From the NCBI GenBank assembly GCA_964483805.1, contig CAZADH010000225.1, positions 1 through 10,376 on the forward strand: a stretch of DNA of 10,376 bases, given 5' to 3'. The position numbers were made by a program, and so were the translations under genes. Below, piece by piece: positions 1 through 5,787 of the stretch (positions within the stretch are counted from its first letter, which is position 1; every line of letters starts with the position of its first letter). This DNA is from CAZADH01 sp964483805. Lineage in GTDB: Bacteria > Muiribacteriota > Ozemobacteria > Ozemobacterales > Ozemobacteraceae. The notes under the pieces are model-generated. The model was not told the origin of the DNA and searched no databases. It saw only the letters and a list, made by a program, of their open reading frames with translations.

Positions 1-385
1 GAGCCGGACCGTCGATTACTGCATGGAAGGCTCCGGCGTGCAGCGGCAGGTGTTCATCGTTTCGAAGCACTCCGATGAGATCGCCTGGGGTGTCATGGAG
101 GAACTGCACCGTGGATGCACCTTGCTGGCCGGTCGCGGGGCCTACACCAATCGGCCGATCGAGGTTCTGATGACCGCGGTGCGCCGCCGGGAAGTGCCGA
201 TGCTCGAGGAACTCGTTTACCGTCTCGATCCACATGCTTTCATCGTGGTGAACGAGGCCCGGCGCGTGATCGGCAAAGGGTTCGACGCCCTGGAAGACGA
301 GATCGACGTCGATGCGCTGCCGCCGGATCCCGACATGGACAGTCGCGGCCGGCTGACGCGCAACCGAACCGCGGTCCCTGAGTGA
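1..385 (+). CDS. YitT family membrane protein, C-terminal DUF2179 domain (5' truncated)
   Basis: The reading frame is open from base 2 to the TGA at 383-385, so the gene begins before the window and about 127 C-terminal residues are visible. They match the DUF2179 domain that closes YitT/YebE-type membrane proteins: 'VFIVSKHSDEIAWGVMEEL', then 'RGCTLLAGRGAYT' and 'DPHAFIVVNEARRVIGKGF'. In this family the domain follows five or so transmembrane helices and is thought to be a cytoplasmic ligand- or metal-sensing module. The membrane part is not in view. About 35 acidic and basic residues follow the domain as a poorly conserved tail. The ATG at 23 is internal, because the family similarity already starts upstream of it. 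Transport or regulatory substrate is unknown for the family. The family call is firm, the role open. Confidence 0.85.
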   Translation, partial: SRTVDYCMEGSGVQRQVFIVSKHSDEIAWGVMEELHRGCTLLAGRGAYTNRPIEVLMTAVRRREVPMLEELVYRLDPHAFIVVNEARRVIGKGFDALEDEIDVDALPPDPDMDSRGRLTRNRTAVPE

Positions 386-533
386 TGCGCGCGCGTTCGG
401 CCGAAGGGATTGTGTCGCTGCGGTCGGCAGATGCTTCGCGGGCCCGGTCGCGCAGAAACGTCGCTCTGGCACCGCATCGCCTCGGGGTGGCGGCGCCGTC
501 CGCCGACCGTTATGATGGTAGCGGAGCAATGCC

Positions 534-1493
534 ATGAAGATTCTCGTCACCGGCGTGGCCGGGTTCATCGGATCGCACCTTGCCGAAGCGCTGCTGGCCG
601 CCGGCCACGACGTGGTCGGGGTCGATGCCTTCGTCGATTTCTACCCGCGGGCGCGCAAGATGCGGAATCTCGCTGGATTGCTGAAGCAATCGGCGTTTTC
701 GTTGGTCGAGGGCGATCTGGCGCAGATGGCGCTCGCCCCGGTTCTCGACGGCGTTGAGGCCGTGTTTCACCAGGCGGCGCAGGCGGGGGTGCGCACGTCG
801 TGGGGGCAGGAGTTCTCGCTCTACACGCAGTGCAATGTGCTCGCCACCCAGCGACTGCTCGAGGCCTGCCGTGGTCGCAAGCTGACCCGCTTCGTCTACG
901 CGTCATCATCATCGGTTTATGGCGATGCCGAGCGGTATCCGACCGATGAGTACCTGCGCCCGGCGCCGCAATCACCGTACGGGGTGACCAAGCTCGCCGC
1001 TGAACACCTGTGTTGCCTGTATGCCCGCAACTTCGGCGTGCCGACCGTCTCGCTGCGCTACTTCACCGTCTACGGGCCCCGGCAGCGCCCCGACATGGCG
1101 TTCAACCGGCTGCTCACCGCGGTGCAGCAAGACAAAGTATTTACAGTGTTCGGCAGTGGCCGGCAGACCCGTGATTTCACCTACGTCGGTGACATCGTCG
1201 CCGCCAACCTGCAAGCGTTTGCCCACGGGGGTGTCGGCGAGGTGTTCAACATCGGCGGTGGGGCGACCATTTCGATGAACGAGGTCTTTGCCCTGGTCGA
1301 GAAGATCACGGGCCGCCCGGTCCGGCGCGAGCACCGCGAGGTCGAGCGCGGCGATGTGCTGCACACCGCGGCCGATACGAGCCGGGCGCGCGCGCTGCTC
1401 GGGTATCGTCCGCAGACGACGCTCGCCGAAGGCCTGGCGCACGAATGGGCCTGGTTGCAGCGCGAGAACGGCGCCGCCGGCGCCCAACCCTGA
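534..1493 (+). CDS. NAD-dependent sugar-nucleotide epimerase/dehydratase (extended SDR)
   Basis: A 319-residue extended short-chain dehydrogenase. The Rossmann NAD site is at residues 7-13 (GVAGFIG). D31 at the end of beta-2 fits NAD rather than NADP. 'SSSSVYG' spans 124-130, the catalytic YxxxK is Y149-K153 (SPYGVTK), and 'RYFTVYGPRQRPDMA' at 175-189 is typical of UDP-glucose/UDP-glucuronate 4-epimerases. 'GSGRQTRDFTYVGDI' (207-221) is the usual substrate-loop signature. The length is normal for the family. These enzymes invert or dehydrate nucleotide-linked sugars in the cytoplasm for surface polysaccharide or LPS. The exact substrate cannot be read from sequence, and UDP-glucuronate 4-epimerase is the closest guess. 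The ATG at 534 is supported by GGAG at 523-526. A TATGAT at 511-516 could be a -10 box, but I see no matching -35. No polysaccharide genes lie next to it in this window. Confidence 0.9.
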   Translation: MKILVTGVAGFIGSHLAEALLAAGHDVVGVDAFVDFYPRARKMRNLAGLLKQSAFSLVEGDLAQMALAPVLDGVEAVFHQAAQAGVRTSWGQEFSLYTQCNVLATQRLLEACRGRKLTRFVYASSSSVYGDAERYPTDEYLRPAPQSPYGVTKLAAEHLCCLYARNFGVPTVSLRYFTVYGPRQRPDMAFNRLLTAVQQDKVFTVFGSGRQTRDFTYVGDIVAANLQAFAHGGVGEVFNIGGGATISMNEVFALVEKITGRPVRREHREVERGDVLHTAADTSRARALLGYRPQTTLAEGLAHEWAWLQRENGAAGAQP

Positions 1494-1616
1494 TCGGCGT
1501 CGGCGCCAGCGCTGCATGTTGACTCGGCGCATCGCCTGGATCGACGAAGAATTCACGTTGTTTCGCAAGTAAACACATCACAATTACGTAGGGCAGATCA
1601 TGCCAAGGAGACCCGT

Positions 1617-2105
1617 ATGGCTCTCAATTTGAGCGAAGTCGTCATCGAGAAACCCGAAAACGTCAATGTCATCCTGGGCCAGAGCCACTTCATCAAGACC
1701 GTCGAAGACCTGTACGAAGGCCTGATTGCGGCGGTGCCCGGTATCAAGTTCGGCCTCGCGTTCAACGAAGCGTCGGGGCCGTGTCTCGTGCGCGTGGCCG
1801 GCAGCGACCCCGAGATGATCGAACTGGCGCGCAAAAACGCCGAGCGGCTCGCCTGCGGTCACGCGTTCATCATCGCCTTGCAGAATGCGTTCCCGATCAA
1901 TGTGATGCACGTTGTAAAGAACTGTGCCGAAGTCTGCAATATCTATGCGGCGACCGCCAACCCGCTCACCGTGGTGGTCGCCGAGAACGCGAGTGGTCGC
2001 GGCATCATGGGCGTCATCGACGGCGCCAAGCCGAAGGGGTGCGAGACGCCCGCCGACGCCGAGGCCCGCAAGGGTTTCCTGCGCAAGATCGGCTACAAAT
2101 CGTGA
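1617..2105 (+). CDS. Adenosine-specific kinase (PF04008 family)
   Basis: A 162-residue protein of the adenosine-specific kinase family, close to full length. Family hallmarks are clear: 'NVILGQSHFIKTVEDLYE' at residues 17-34, 'FNEASGPCLVR' at 49-59, 'FPINVMHVVKNCAEVCNIYAAT' around 92-113 and 'GRGIMGVIDG' at 127-136. The archaeal member from Pyrobaculum bound AMP/adenosine in its structure and gave the family its name; physiological function is otherwise poorly tested. It is a soluble cytoplasmic protein with no signal peptide. The start is set by AAGGAG at 1605-1610, six bases before the ATG. It is preceded by a 123-bp spacer with no clear promoter and ends 9 bp before the inverted repeat at 2115. 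The family is common in archaea and patchy in bacteria. The family call is confident, the substrate less so. Confidence 0.88.
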   Translation: MALNLSEVVIEKPENVNVILGQSHFIKTVEDLYEGLIAAVPGIKFGLAFNEASGPCLVRVAGSDPEMIELARKNAERLACGHAFIIALQNAFPINVMHVVKNCAEVCNIYAATANPLTVVVAENASGRGIMGVIDGAKPKGCETPADAEARKGFLRKIGYKS

Positions 2106-2114
2106 GTTTGGCGT

Positions 2115-2133
2115 TTGGGGACAGCCCCTAGGG
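2115..2133. repeat. Left arm of 19-bp inverted repeat
   Basis: Reads TTGGGGACAGCCCCTAGGG. The reverse complement of 2880-2898 is TTGGGGACAGACCCTAGGG, one mismatch. The inner eight bases CCCTAGGG are themselves palindromic. A second GGGACAG follows at 2131-2137, so this end also carries a short direct repeat. The TAG stop of the minus-strand 2H gene (2128-2130) lies inside this arm. Confidence 0.8.
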
Positions 2134-2757
2134 ACAGATCCGGTCGCTCGCGACCCGGTCGTTCGCGACCCGGTCGTTCGCGCGGGCCACCACGTGGACA
2201 CGCTCGGGCGTCATCAAGACCAGTTCCTCGAGCCAGATGCGGCGCCGCGGCTCGCGGCGCATGAAGTGCATGAGCTCGAGCAGGTTCGGCACCGCCTGCT
2301 TCTTGACCCGCTTCGACAGCGTGATATGCGGGTGGTAGTTCACATCGTCGGCGCGCGGGAACAGCCGAATGCGCGGCCCGAGATGGTGCAACAGCTCGAG
2401 ATGGATCGTGCGCAGCAACCGGTGATCGAGGATCTTCAGAAAAACCACCGGGTCTTGTTCGGGGTCGGTCCAGAAAAGATCGAGCCCCTTGGTGTCGATC
2501 GGAATCGGCAGGTATGGCCGCACGATCGCCGCGATCTCGGGGATCAACGCCACCATGGCCGCATCGTCGTCAGGATGATTGCGGTACCCCAAATACTTCA
2601 GCGTCAGATGCGCGATGGCGGGGCGGTCCATGTCGAGGCAGTATTTGCAGATGCGCCGCTGCCAGAACCTGATCAGCCACTTGCCGGCCGGCGGCATCAA
2701 CAGGCCGAGGGTGTACGGCAACGACGGCGGATGACCCTGTCGCGAGTGGGGCGACAT
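2128..2757 (-). CDS. 2H phosphoesterase superfamily protein (2'-5' RNA ligase/LigT-like)
   Basis: A 209-residue protein with the two HxT signatures that define 2H phosphoesterases: H50-L-T52 in 'AHLTLKYLG' and H144-I-T146 in 'YHPHITLSKR'. The two histidines and threonines line the active site in this fold, which acts on 2',3'-cyclic or 2'-5' phosphodiester bonds in RNA or nucleotides. Spacing and length suit the LigT/YjcG-type subgroups. The true substrate is unknown. The start was chosen at 2757 because GGAGG lies just upstream; the longer open frame running to 3051 crosses the inverted repeat and a promoter and shows no family similarity. The C-terminus ends in a pentapeptide repeat (ANDRV-ANDRV-ASDRI) followed by CP, coded by a tandem repeat and by the left inverted-repeat arm. 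The enzyme is soluble, with no signal peptide. Confidence 0.85.
   Translation of the reverse strand: MSPHSRQGHPPSLPYTLGLLMPPAGKWLIRFWQRRICKYCLDMDRPAIAHLTLKYLGYRNHPDDDAAMVALIPEIAAIVRPYLPIPIDTKGLDLFWTDPEQDPVVFLKILDHRLLRTIHLELLHHLGPRIRLFPRADDVNYHPHITLSKRVKKQAVPNLLELMHFMRREPRRRIWLEELVLMTPERVHVVARANDRVANDRVASDRICP
2137..2181. repeat. 15-bp tandem repeat, three copies, in-frame at the 3' end of the 2H gene
   Basis: Three adjacent units at 2137-2151, 2152-2166 and 2167-2181. The last two are identical (GACCCGGTCGTTCGC); the first differs at two positions (GATCCGGTCGCTCGC). Because the unit is a multiple of three, it codes on the minus strand for repeated pentapeptides, seen as ANDRV-ANDRV-ASDRI near the C-terminus. 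Each unit also holds a near-palindromic CGACCCGGTCG. Copy number may vary by slippage. Confidence 0.85.
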
Positions 2758-2813
2758 CAGCGGGCCTCCGCGTGGCAGACGGTACACCACATGGCCGGTC
2801 GTTGGGGTGCCAT
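2757..2813 (-). other. Possible 18-codon leaderless ORF coupled to the 2H gene
   Basis: The frame reads MAPQRPAMWCTVCHAEAR and ends in TGA, which overlaps the ATG of the 2H gene as TGATG. The ATG at 2813 falls where transcription should begin from the promoter at 2820-2848, so the mRNA could be leaderless. It contains a CxxCH motif (WCTVCH). There is no ribosome site before it, and eighteen codons are too few to prove coding. It may be a coupling leader or chance. Confidence 0.2.
2765..2769 (-). promoter_or_regulatory. Ribosome binding site of the 2H gene
   Basis: CCTCC on the plus strand, GGAGG on the coding strand, seven bases before the ATG at 2757. It decides the start within a much longer open frame. 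Confidence 0.75.
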
Positions 2814-2819
2814 GCCCAC

Positions 2820-2848
2820 AGGATAAACGGTTGCCGCGATGGTGACAA
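2820..2848 (-). promoter_or_regulatory. Sigma70-like promoter for the 2H gene
   Basis: On the minus strand: TTGTCA (2848-2843, five of six to consensus), a 17-base spacer and TATCCT (2825-2820, four of six). The predicted +1 is near 2813, inside the inverted-repeat cassette and about 55 bases before the 2H start codon. The cassette therefore appears to bring its own promoter. Confidence 0.5.
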
Positions 2849-2879
2849 GGGATTCGGGGCAGGGGAAGTTGGGGAAAAA

Positions 2880-2898
2880 CCCTAGGGTCTGTCCCCAA
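2880..2898. repeat. Right arm of 19-bp inverted repeat
   Basis: Reads CCCTAGGGTCTGTCCCCAA on the plus strand, the inverted partner of 2115-2133 with one mismatch. It sits between two divergent promoters: that of the 2H gene (2820-2848, -) and that of the creatininase-family gene (2918-2946, +). Confidence 0.8.
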
Positions 2899-2917
2899 CG
2901 GATCCGACGGTGCCACG

Positions 2918-2946
2918 TTGCCAACGCTTGTCACCACGCGTAGAAT
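2918..2946 (+). promoter_or_regulatory. Sigma70 promoter for the creatininase-family gene
   Basis: TTGCCA at 2918-2923, a 17-base spacer and TAGAAT at 2941-2946; each box matches consensus at five of six positions. The predicted +1 is near 2953, giving a leader of about 58 bases before the ATG at 3011. This is the best promoter in the window. Confidence 0.65.
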
Positions 2947-2996
2947 CAACATGAGCGAACGAACTGTCGCCCCGGGCAGTTTCGGGCCGGCAGCCC

Positions 2997-3002
2997 AAGG
3001 AG
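2997..3002 (+). promoter_or_regulatory. Ribosome binding site fixing the creatininase-family start
   Basis: AAGGAG, eight bases before the ATG at 3011. Two in-frame ATGs upstream (2918 and 2951) lack such a site and lie in or immediately next to the promoter, so 3011 is preferred. Confidence 0.75.
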
Positions 3003-3010
3003 AGCCAATC

Positions 3011-3805
3011 ATGTCGAAACCCACGACGCTCTTTCTCGAAGAGATGACCACGCCTCAGGTCGAGGCGGCGCTCGAACGCGGGGCGCCGCTGTTCTTTCCG
3101 GTCGGCACGCTCGAGGCCCACGGTCGGCATCTGCCGGTGGGCACCGATACGCTGGCGGCGGTGGGCATCGCGCGCAAGCTGGCCGAGCGGTGTCGCGGCG
3201 TGGTGGCGCCGCCGATGAGTTACGGGCTGACCAACCTGTTGGTGCAGACGGCCCCGGCGAGTCACTACGACGACAGCATGTACGCGGCATTTCTTGCTGC
3301 CACCCTCGAGGCGTTCGTCGGCCACGGATTCTCGACGATCATCATCGTCAACGGCCACGGCGGCAATCGGGGCGCACTCAAGCAGGTCGCCCGCCAACTG
3401 GTGCGCGAGCAGGCGGTGTCGGTCGCAGTCATCCACTGGTGGATGCTGACCGGCAACGCCGCCAAGGTTGTCTACGGAGGCGGGGGCGGGCATGCGGCGG
3501 TCGAAGAGACGGCGGCGGTGCTCCATTTCCACCCCGACATGGTCGATGCGTCGCTCTATCAATCCGATCAAGACGACTTCACGCCCGAGGAAGGCATGTG
3601 GTGCTATCCACCGCCGGGCGAGGTGTTGTTGTATGACGGCGACCACAAGGGGCGGCCCGACTTCGATGCCGAAAAGGCGGGCAAGTTCATGCACCAGGTC
3701 ATCGGCGAGATCGAACTGCGTCTGCGCCGGTGGCTGTCGCGCCGGCACCGTCTCGGCGGTTCGTTGCGCCCGCGCGAAACGGCGAGCAAAGCCAAGGACG
3801 GATGA
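3011..3805 (+). CDS. Creatininase-family (creatinine amidohydrolase-like) metal-dependent hydrolase
   Basis: A 264-residue protein of the creatininase family (PF02633). It shows 'GTLEAHGRHLPVGTDT' at residues 32-47, which supplies E35, H37 and D46 as likely metal ligands, 'VNGHGGNRG' at 113-121 with H116, and 'GHAAVEETA' at 160-168 with E166. These correspond to the two-metal site of creatininase and its relatives. Family members hydrolyse or form cyclic amides: creatinine, F420 precursor (MftE in mycofactocin peptide processing) or FAPy-type deamidation in riboflavin/F420 synthesis. No mycofactocin or F420 genes are visible, so the substrate is unassigned. The protein is cytoplasmic and its final 25 residues are a basic, poorly conserved tail. 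It is expressed from its own promoter and converges on the threonine synthase gene. Confidence 0.88.
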   Translation: MSKPTTLFLEEMTTPQVEAALERGAPLFFPVGTLEAHGRHLPVGTDTLAAVGIARKLAERCRGVVAPPMSYGLTNLLVQTAPASHYDDSMYAAFLAATLEAFVGHGFSTIIIVNGHGGNRGALKQVARQLVREQAVSVAVIHWWMLTGNAAKVVYGGGGGHAAVEETAAVLHFHPDMVDASLYQSDQDDFTPEEGMWCYPPPGEVLLYDGDHKGRPDFDAEKAGKFMHQVIGEIELRLRRWLSRRHRLGGSLRPRETASKAKDG

Positions 3806-3828
3806 CCCGGCAAATCGGGCGAAACGAA

Positions 3829-3900
3829 ACGACCCGCCCGCCACGGAGGGCGTAGTGGGCGTTTGCCGCCATGGAGGGCGGTGCAGACGACCCGCCCGCC
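3829..3900. repeat. Short direct repeats in the convergent spacer
   Basis: The spacer between two convergent genes (3806-3967) holds ACGACCCGCCCGCC twice (3829-3842 and 3887-3900), and GCCACGGAGGGCG / GCCATGGAGGGCG at 3840-3852 and 3868-3880, one mismatch. Several GC-rich short stems are possible here, such as CGCCC with GGGCG. No T-run follows, so I do not call an intrinsic terminator. No gene is seen in the spacer. Confidence 0.6.
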
Positions 3901-3938
3901 CGTCGGTACCGATCATGGCGCGGCGCGCGGGCCGTCTA

Positions 3939-3950
3939 GCAATACAACGT
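3939..3950. repeat. 12-bp repeat downstream of thrC, inverted copy of the thrC start region
   Basis: GCAATACAACGT on the plus strand. The same 12 bases occur in inverted orientation at 5193-5204, over the first codons of the threonine synthase gene. With a one-base gap the match extends by AAGC. The two copies frame the gene. A 12-mer match could arise by chance in 10 kb. Confidence 0.5.
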
Positions 3951-3967
3951 AAGCGAGAGCGAACCGC

Positions 3968-5206
3968 CTACTTCTTCTCGACCGCCTTCATCACCGCGTC
4001 GAGATTCGGCTCGGTCGGCTCGGGTACCGTGACGGTCTTGATGGCGCTTTCGATGTCTTTCAGGCCGTTGCCGGTCACGAGGATGACGGCGGTTTCTTGC
4101 GGATCGAGCTGCTTATCACGCGCGTCTTTGAGCAGGCCGGCATAGGCGGTGACGCCCGCCGGTTCGCCAAAGACGCCGACGGTGCGGGGCAGGTCGGTCA
4201 GCGCCGCGCGAATCTCGTCGTCGGTGACCGAGATGCACCGGCCTTTACTTTCTTTGAGGGCGCGCATGGCCTTGAGGCGGTTGCGCGGCACGCCGACGGC
4301 GATCGAGTCGGCAATGGTGTTCGGTTTCTGTTCGACGAACTTGCCGGTCTTCATCGCCACTTCGACGGGGTTGCAGCCGGCGGCCTGCACGGCGACGATC
4401 TGCGGTATGCGGTCGGTCAGGCCCAGCGCTTTCAGGTCGTAGAATCCCTTGTAGACGCCCGAGGTGATGCAGCCATCGCCGAGCGAAACGTAGACGCGGT
4501 CAGGAACCTTGCAGCCGAGCTGTTCCCAGATCTCGAAGGCGACGGTCTTCTTGCCCTCGACGAGAAATGGATTGTATGCACAATTGCGGTTGTAATGTCC
4601 GGTGCGGGCGGCGACCTCGACCGACAACTCGAAAGCCCGGTCGTAGGTGTCGTTGACCAGGATCGTCTTGGCGCCGTAGATCAGCAACTGCGTGATCTTC
4701 GCCCGGGGCGCGCGCGCCGGCACCAGAATCACCGCGGGCAGGCCGATCGACGCCGCAAACCCCGACAGCGAGCTGGCCGCGTTGCCCGTCGAGGCGCAAC
4801 AGATCGCCTTGCACCCGGCCGCCTGGGCCATCACCACACCGACCGCTGAAGCGCGGTCTTTGAGTGAGGCGGTCGGATTGCGGCCGTCGTCTTTGACGTA
4901 AATTGATGCGGCACCCAGCCGTTTCTCGAGCCGATCGGCCTTGTAGAGCGGTGTCCAACCGACCTGCAAGGGGGGCAACGTGGCGTCGGCGGGCACCGGC
5001 AGCATCGGCCGGTAGCGCCACAACGACCGCTCCGGGTTGTTGCGCAACTGCTCGACGGTCAACGATATCTTCTGGTAATCGTATTCGACATCGAGAATGC
5101 CGTCGATGCCGCATTTGTCGCAGACGTACCGGGTCGGCGACACGTCGAAAGTCTTGGCGCAGTTGAGACAAACCATGCGGGTAATGTGCTTCACGTTGTA
5201 TTGCAC
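3968..5206 (-). CDS. thrC: Threonine synthase
   Basis: A 412-residue PLP enzyme that converts O-phosphohomoserine to threonine and phosphate, the last step of threonine synthesis. An N-terminal zinc ribbon (C13, C16, C29, C32) is typical of this type of threonine synthase. 'NPTASLKDRAS' at 110-120 holds the PLP lysine K116. 'CASTGNAASSL' (137-147) is the cofactor-binding Asn loop, 'GDGCITSGVYKGF' (243-255) is the phosphate-binding glycine loop, and 'TGNGLKD' lies at 378-384. The chosen start is GTG at 5206, preceded by AAGAGAAAG at close spacing; GTG at 5194 (residue 5) is a possible alternative. The family and function are clear. Another gene on the same strand ends 52 bp upstream, so the two may share a transcript. 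No other threonine-pathway gene is visible. Confidence 0.92.
   Translation of the reverse strand: MQYNVKHITRMVCLNCAKTFDVSPTRYVCDKCGIDGILDVEYDYQKISLTVEQLRNNPERSLWRYRPMLPVPADATLPPLQVGWTPLYKADRLEKRLGAASIYVKDDGRNPTASLKDRASAVGVVMAQAAGCKAICCASTGNAASSLSGFAASIGLPAVILVPARAPRAKITQLLIYGAKTILVNDTYDRAFELSVEVAARTGHYNRNCAYNPFLVEGKKTVAFEIWEQLGCKVPDRVYVSLGDGCITSGVYKGFYDLKALGLTDRIPQIVAVQAAGCNPVEVAMKTGKFVEQKPNTIADSIAVGVPRNRLKAMRALKESKGRCISVTDDEIRAALTDLPRTVGVFGEPAGVTAYAGLLKDARDKQLDPQETAVILVTGNGLKDIESAIKTVTVPEPTEPNLDAVMKAVEKK
5193..5204. repeat. 12-bp repeat over the thrC start, inverted copy of 3939-3950
   Basis: On the minus strand GCAATACAACGT covers codons 1-5 of thrC. It matches 3939-3950 just past the 3' end of the same gene. 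See that entry. Confidence 0.5.
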
Positions 5207-5229
5207 CTTTCTCTTGGCGTGGTATTCTT

Positions 5230-5256
5230 GCGCACCCGATCGGGCGACCGGTGCGC
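5230..5256. other. Hairpin upstream of thrC
   Basis: GCGCACC (5230-5236) and GGTGCGC (5250-5256) form a perfect seven-base stem around a 13-base loop, in the 52-bp gap between the upstream minus-strand gene and thrC. No T-run follows on either strand, so it is not a classic terminator. It may tune processing or read-through between the two genes. Confidence 0.4.
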
Positions 5257-5258
5257 GG

Positions 5259-5744
5259 TCAAGGCATGATCAGTTCGAGCGGTCCGCTTGCCGCCAGCGA
5301 GACGGCGGCCGCGACGCGGCGGTTTCCGGCCTGGACAGTGACCCGATAGAGCGGACGCAACGGGACGATCATCCAGAAGCTGCCGTCGGGATTCGTGGTG
5401 GTCGAGGCGAGTTCGACGGCGAACTCGTCGGTGGCCAACACCGTGGCCTGCGGCATCGACACGAGCTTGCGCCAGTAGGGCGCTGCCGGGATCTGACGCA
5501 ACACCTGGCAGCCGGCATCTTGCATCTGGGGGGTGAGCGTATCGCAGATCTCGCCGACGGTGCCGGCCAGCAACCACCGGTTTGTCGGCACCGCCGCTGG
5601 TGCGCTGGTTTGCGTGCTCGAGGGGGGAAGTTGCACCTCGGGTTCAGGATCGGGGAGGAACCCGGTCAGGTGCAGCACCGTGATGACGCCCAGCAGGATG
5701 ACCGCGCGGCGAAACCAGCGGTCGAAAGTCTGTAGATCAGCCAT
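5259..5744 (-). CDS. Membrane-anchored protein of unknown function
   Basis: A 161-residue protein I do not recognise as a named family. Residues 14-30 (AVILLGVITVLHLTGFL) form one transmembrane segment or uncleaved signal anchor. A Pro/Ser/Thr/Ala linker (31-54) follows, then a domain exported to the periplasm or outside. Residues 110-140, with 'TTTNPDGSFWMIVPLRPLYR', resemble the 'T-x-x-x-G-x-F' turn and closing strands of carboxypeptidase-regulatory-like beta-sandwich domains; this is only an impression. Two cysteines (C67, C79) could form a disulfide. The ATG at 5744 has no clear ribosome site but lies just after an extended -10 box, suggesting leaderless translation. It may be co-transcribed with thrC, although nothing links their functions. 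Confidence 0.7.
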   Translation of the reverse strand: MADLQTFDRWFRRAVILLGVITVLHLTGFLPDPEPEVQLPPSSTQTSAPAAVPTNRWLLAGTVGEICDTLTPQMQDAGCQVLRQIPAAPYWRKLVSMPQATVLATDEFAVELASTTTNPDGSFWMIVPLRPLYRVTVQAGNRRVAAAVSLAASGPLELIMP

Positions 5745-5751
5745 GGCTCGC

Positions 5752-5760
5752 AGTGTAGCA
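5752..5760 (-). promoter_or_regulatory. Extended -10 promoter giving a nearly leaderless transcript
   Basis: On the minus strand TGC-TACACT, an extended -10 element with no recognisable -35. The hexamer ends seven bases before the ATG at 5744, so +1 would fall at or next to the start codon. Confidence 0.45.
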
Positions 5761-5787
5761 CATCGGGCCGCGTTGGTGCGCACCGAC

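Larger units (their letters stand above)
2115..2898. mobile_element. Candidate non-autonomous cassette bounded by inverted repeats, carrying a 2H phosphoesterase gene
   Basis: A 784-bp segment is framed by 19-bp inverted repeats matching at 18 of 19 positions (2115-2133 and 2880-2898). It contains exactly one gene, on the minus strand, with its own promoter. There is no transposase inside and I see no convincing target-site duplication outside. The unit interrupts an otherwise ordinary run of plus-strand genes. From memory, GGGGACAG-type ends occur around REP-associated (IS200-like) transposases, but I could not check this. Mobility is an inference. The repeats could also be bidirectional terminators or regulatory sites that happen to frame the gene. 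Confidence 0.3.

Noticed and set aside
395..404. TTCGGCCGAA palindrome after the YitT gene
   Set aside because: Too short, with no loop and no T-run, to be a terminator; palindromes of this size are frequent in GC-rich DNA.
1519..1547. TTGACT at 1519 as a -35 box for the adenosine kinase gene
   Set aside because: No acceptable -10 box lies 16-18 bases downstream.
1924..2826. Long plus-strand open frame across the adenosine kinase end and the 2H gene
   Set aside because: It overlaps two genes with strong family motifs in other frames, and its own translation shows none.
2758..3051. Upstream extension of the 2H frame to an ATG at 3051
   Set aside because: It would read through the right inverted repeat and two promoters and gives no family similarity; GGAGG supports 2757.
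2882..3916. Long minus-strand open frame opposite the creatininase-family gene
   Set aside because: It is the antisense of a clear family member and its translation is His/Arg-rich with no recognisable motif, as expected of a GC-rich shadow frame.
4097..4849. Plus-strand open frame opposite thrC
   Set aside because: Antisense to threonine synthase, no ribosome site, composition typical of a shadow.
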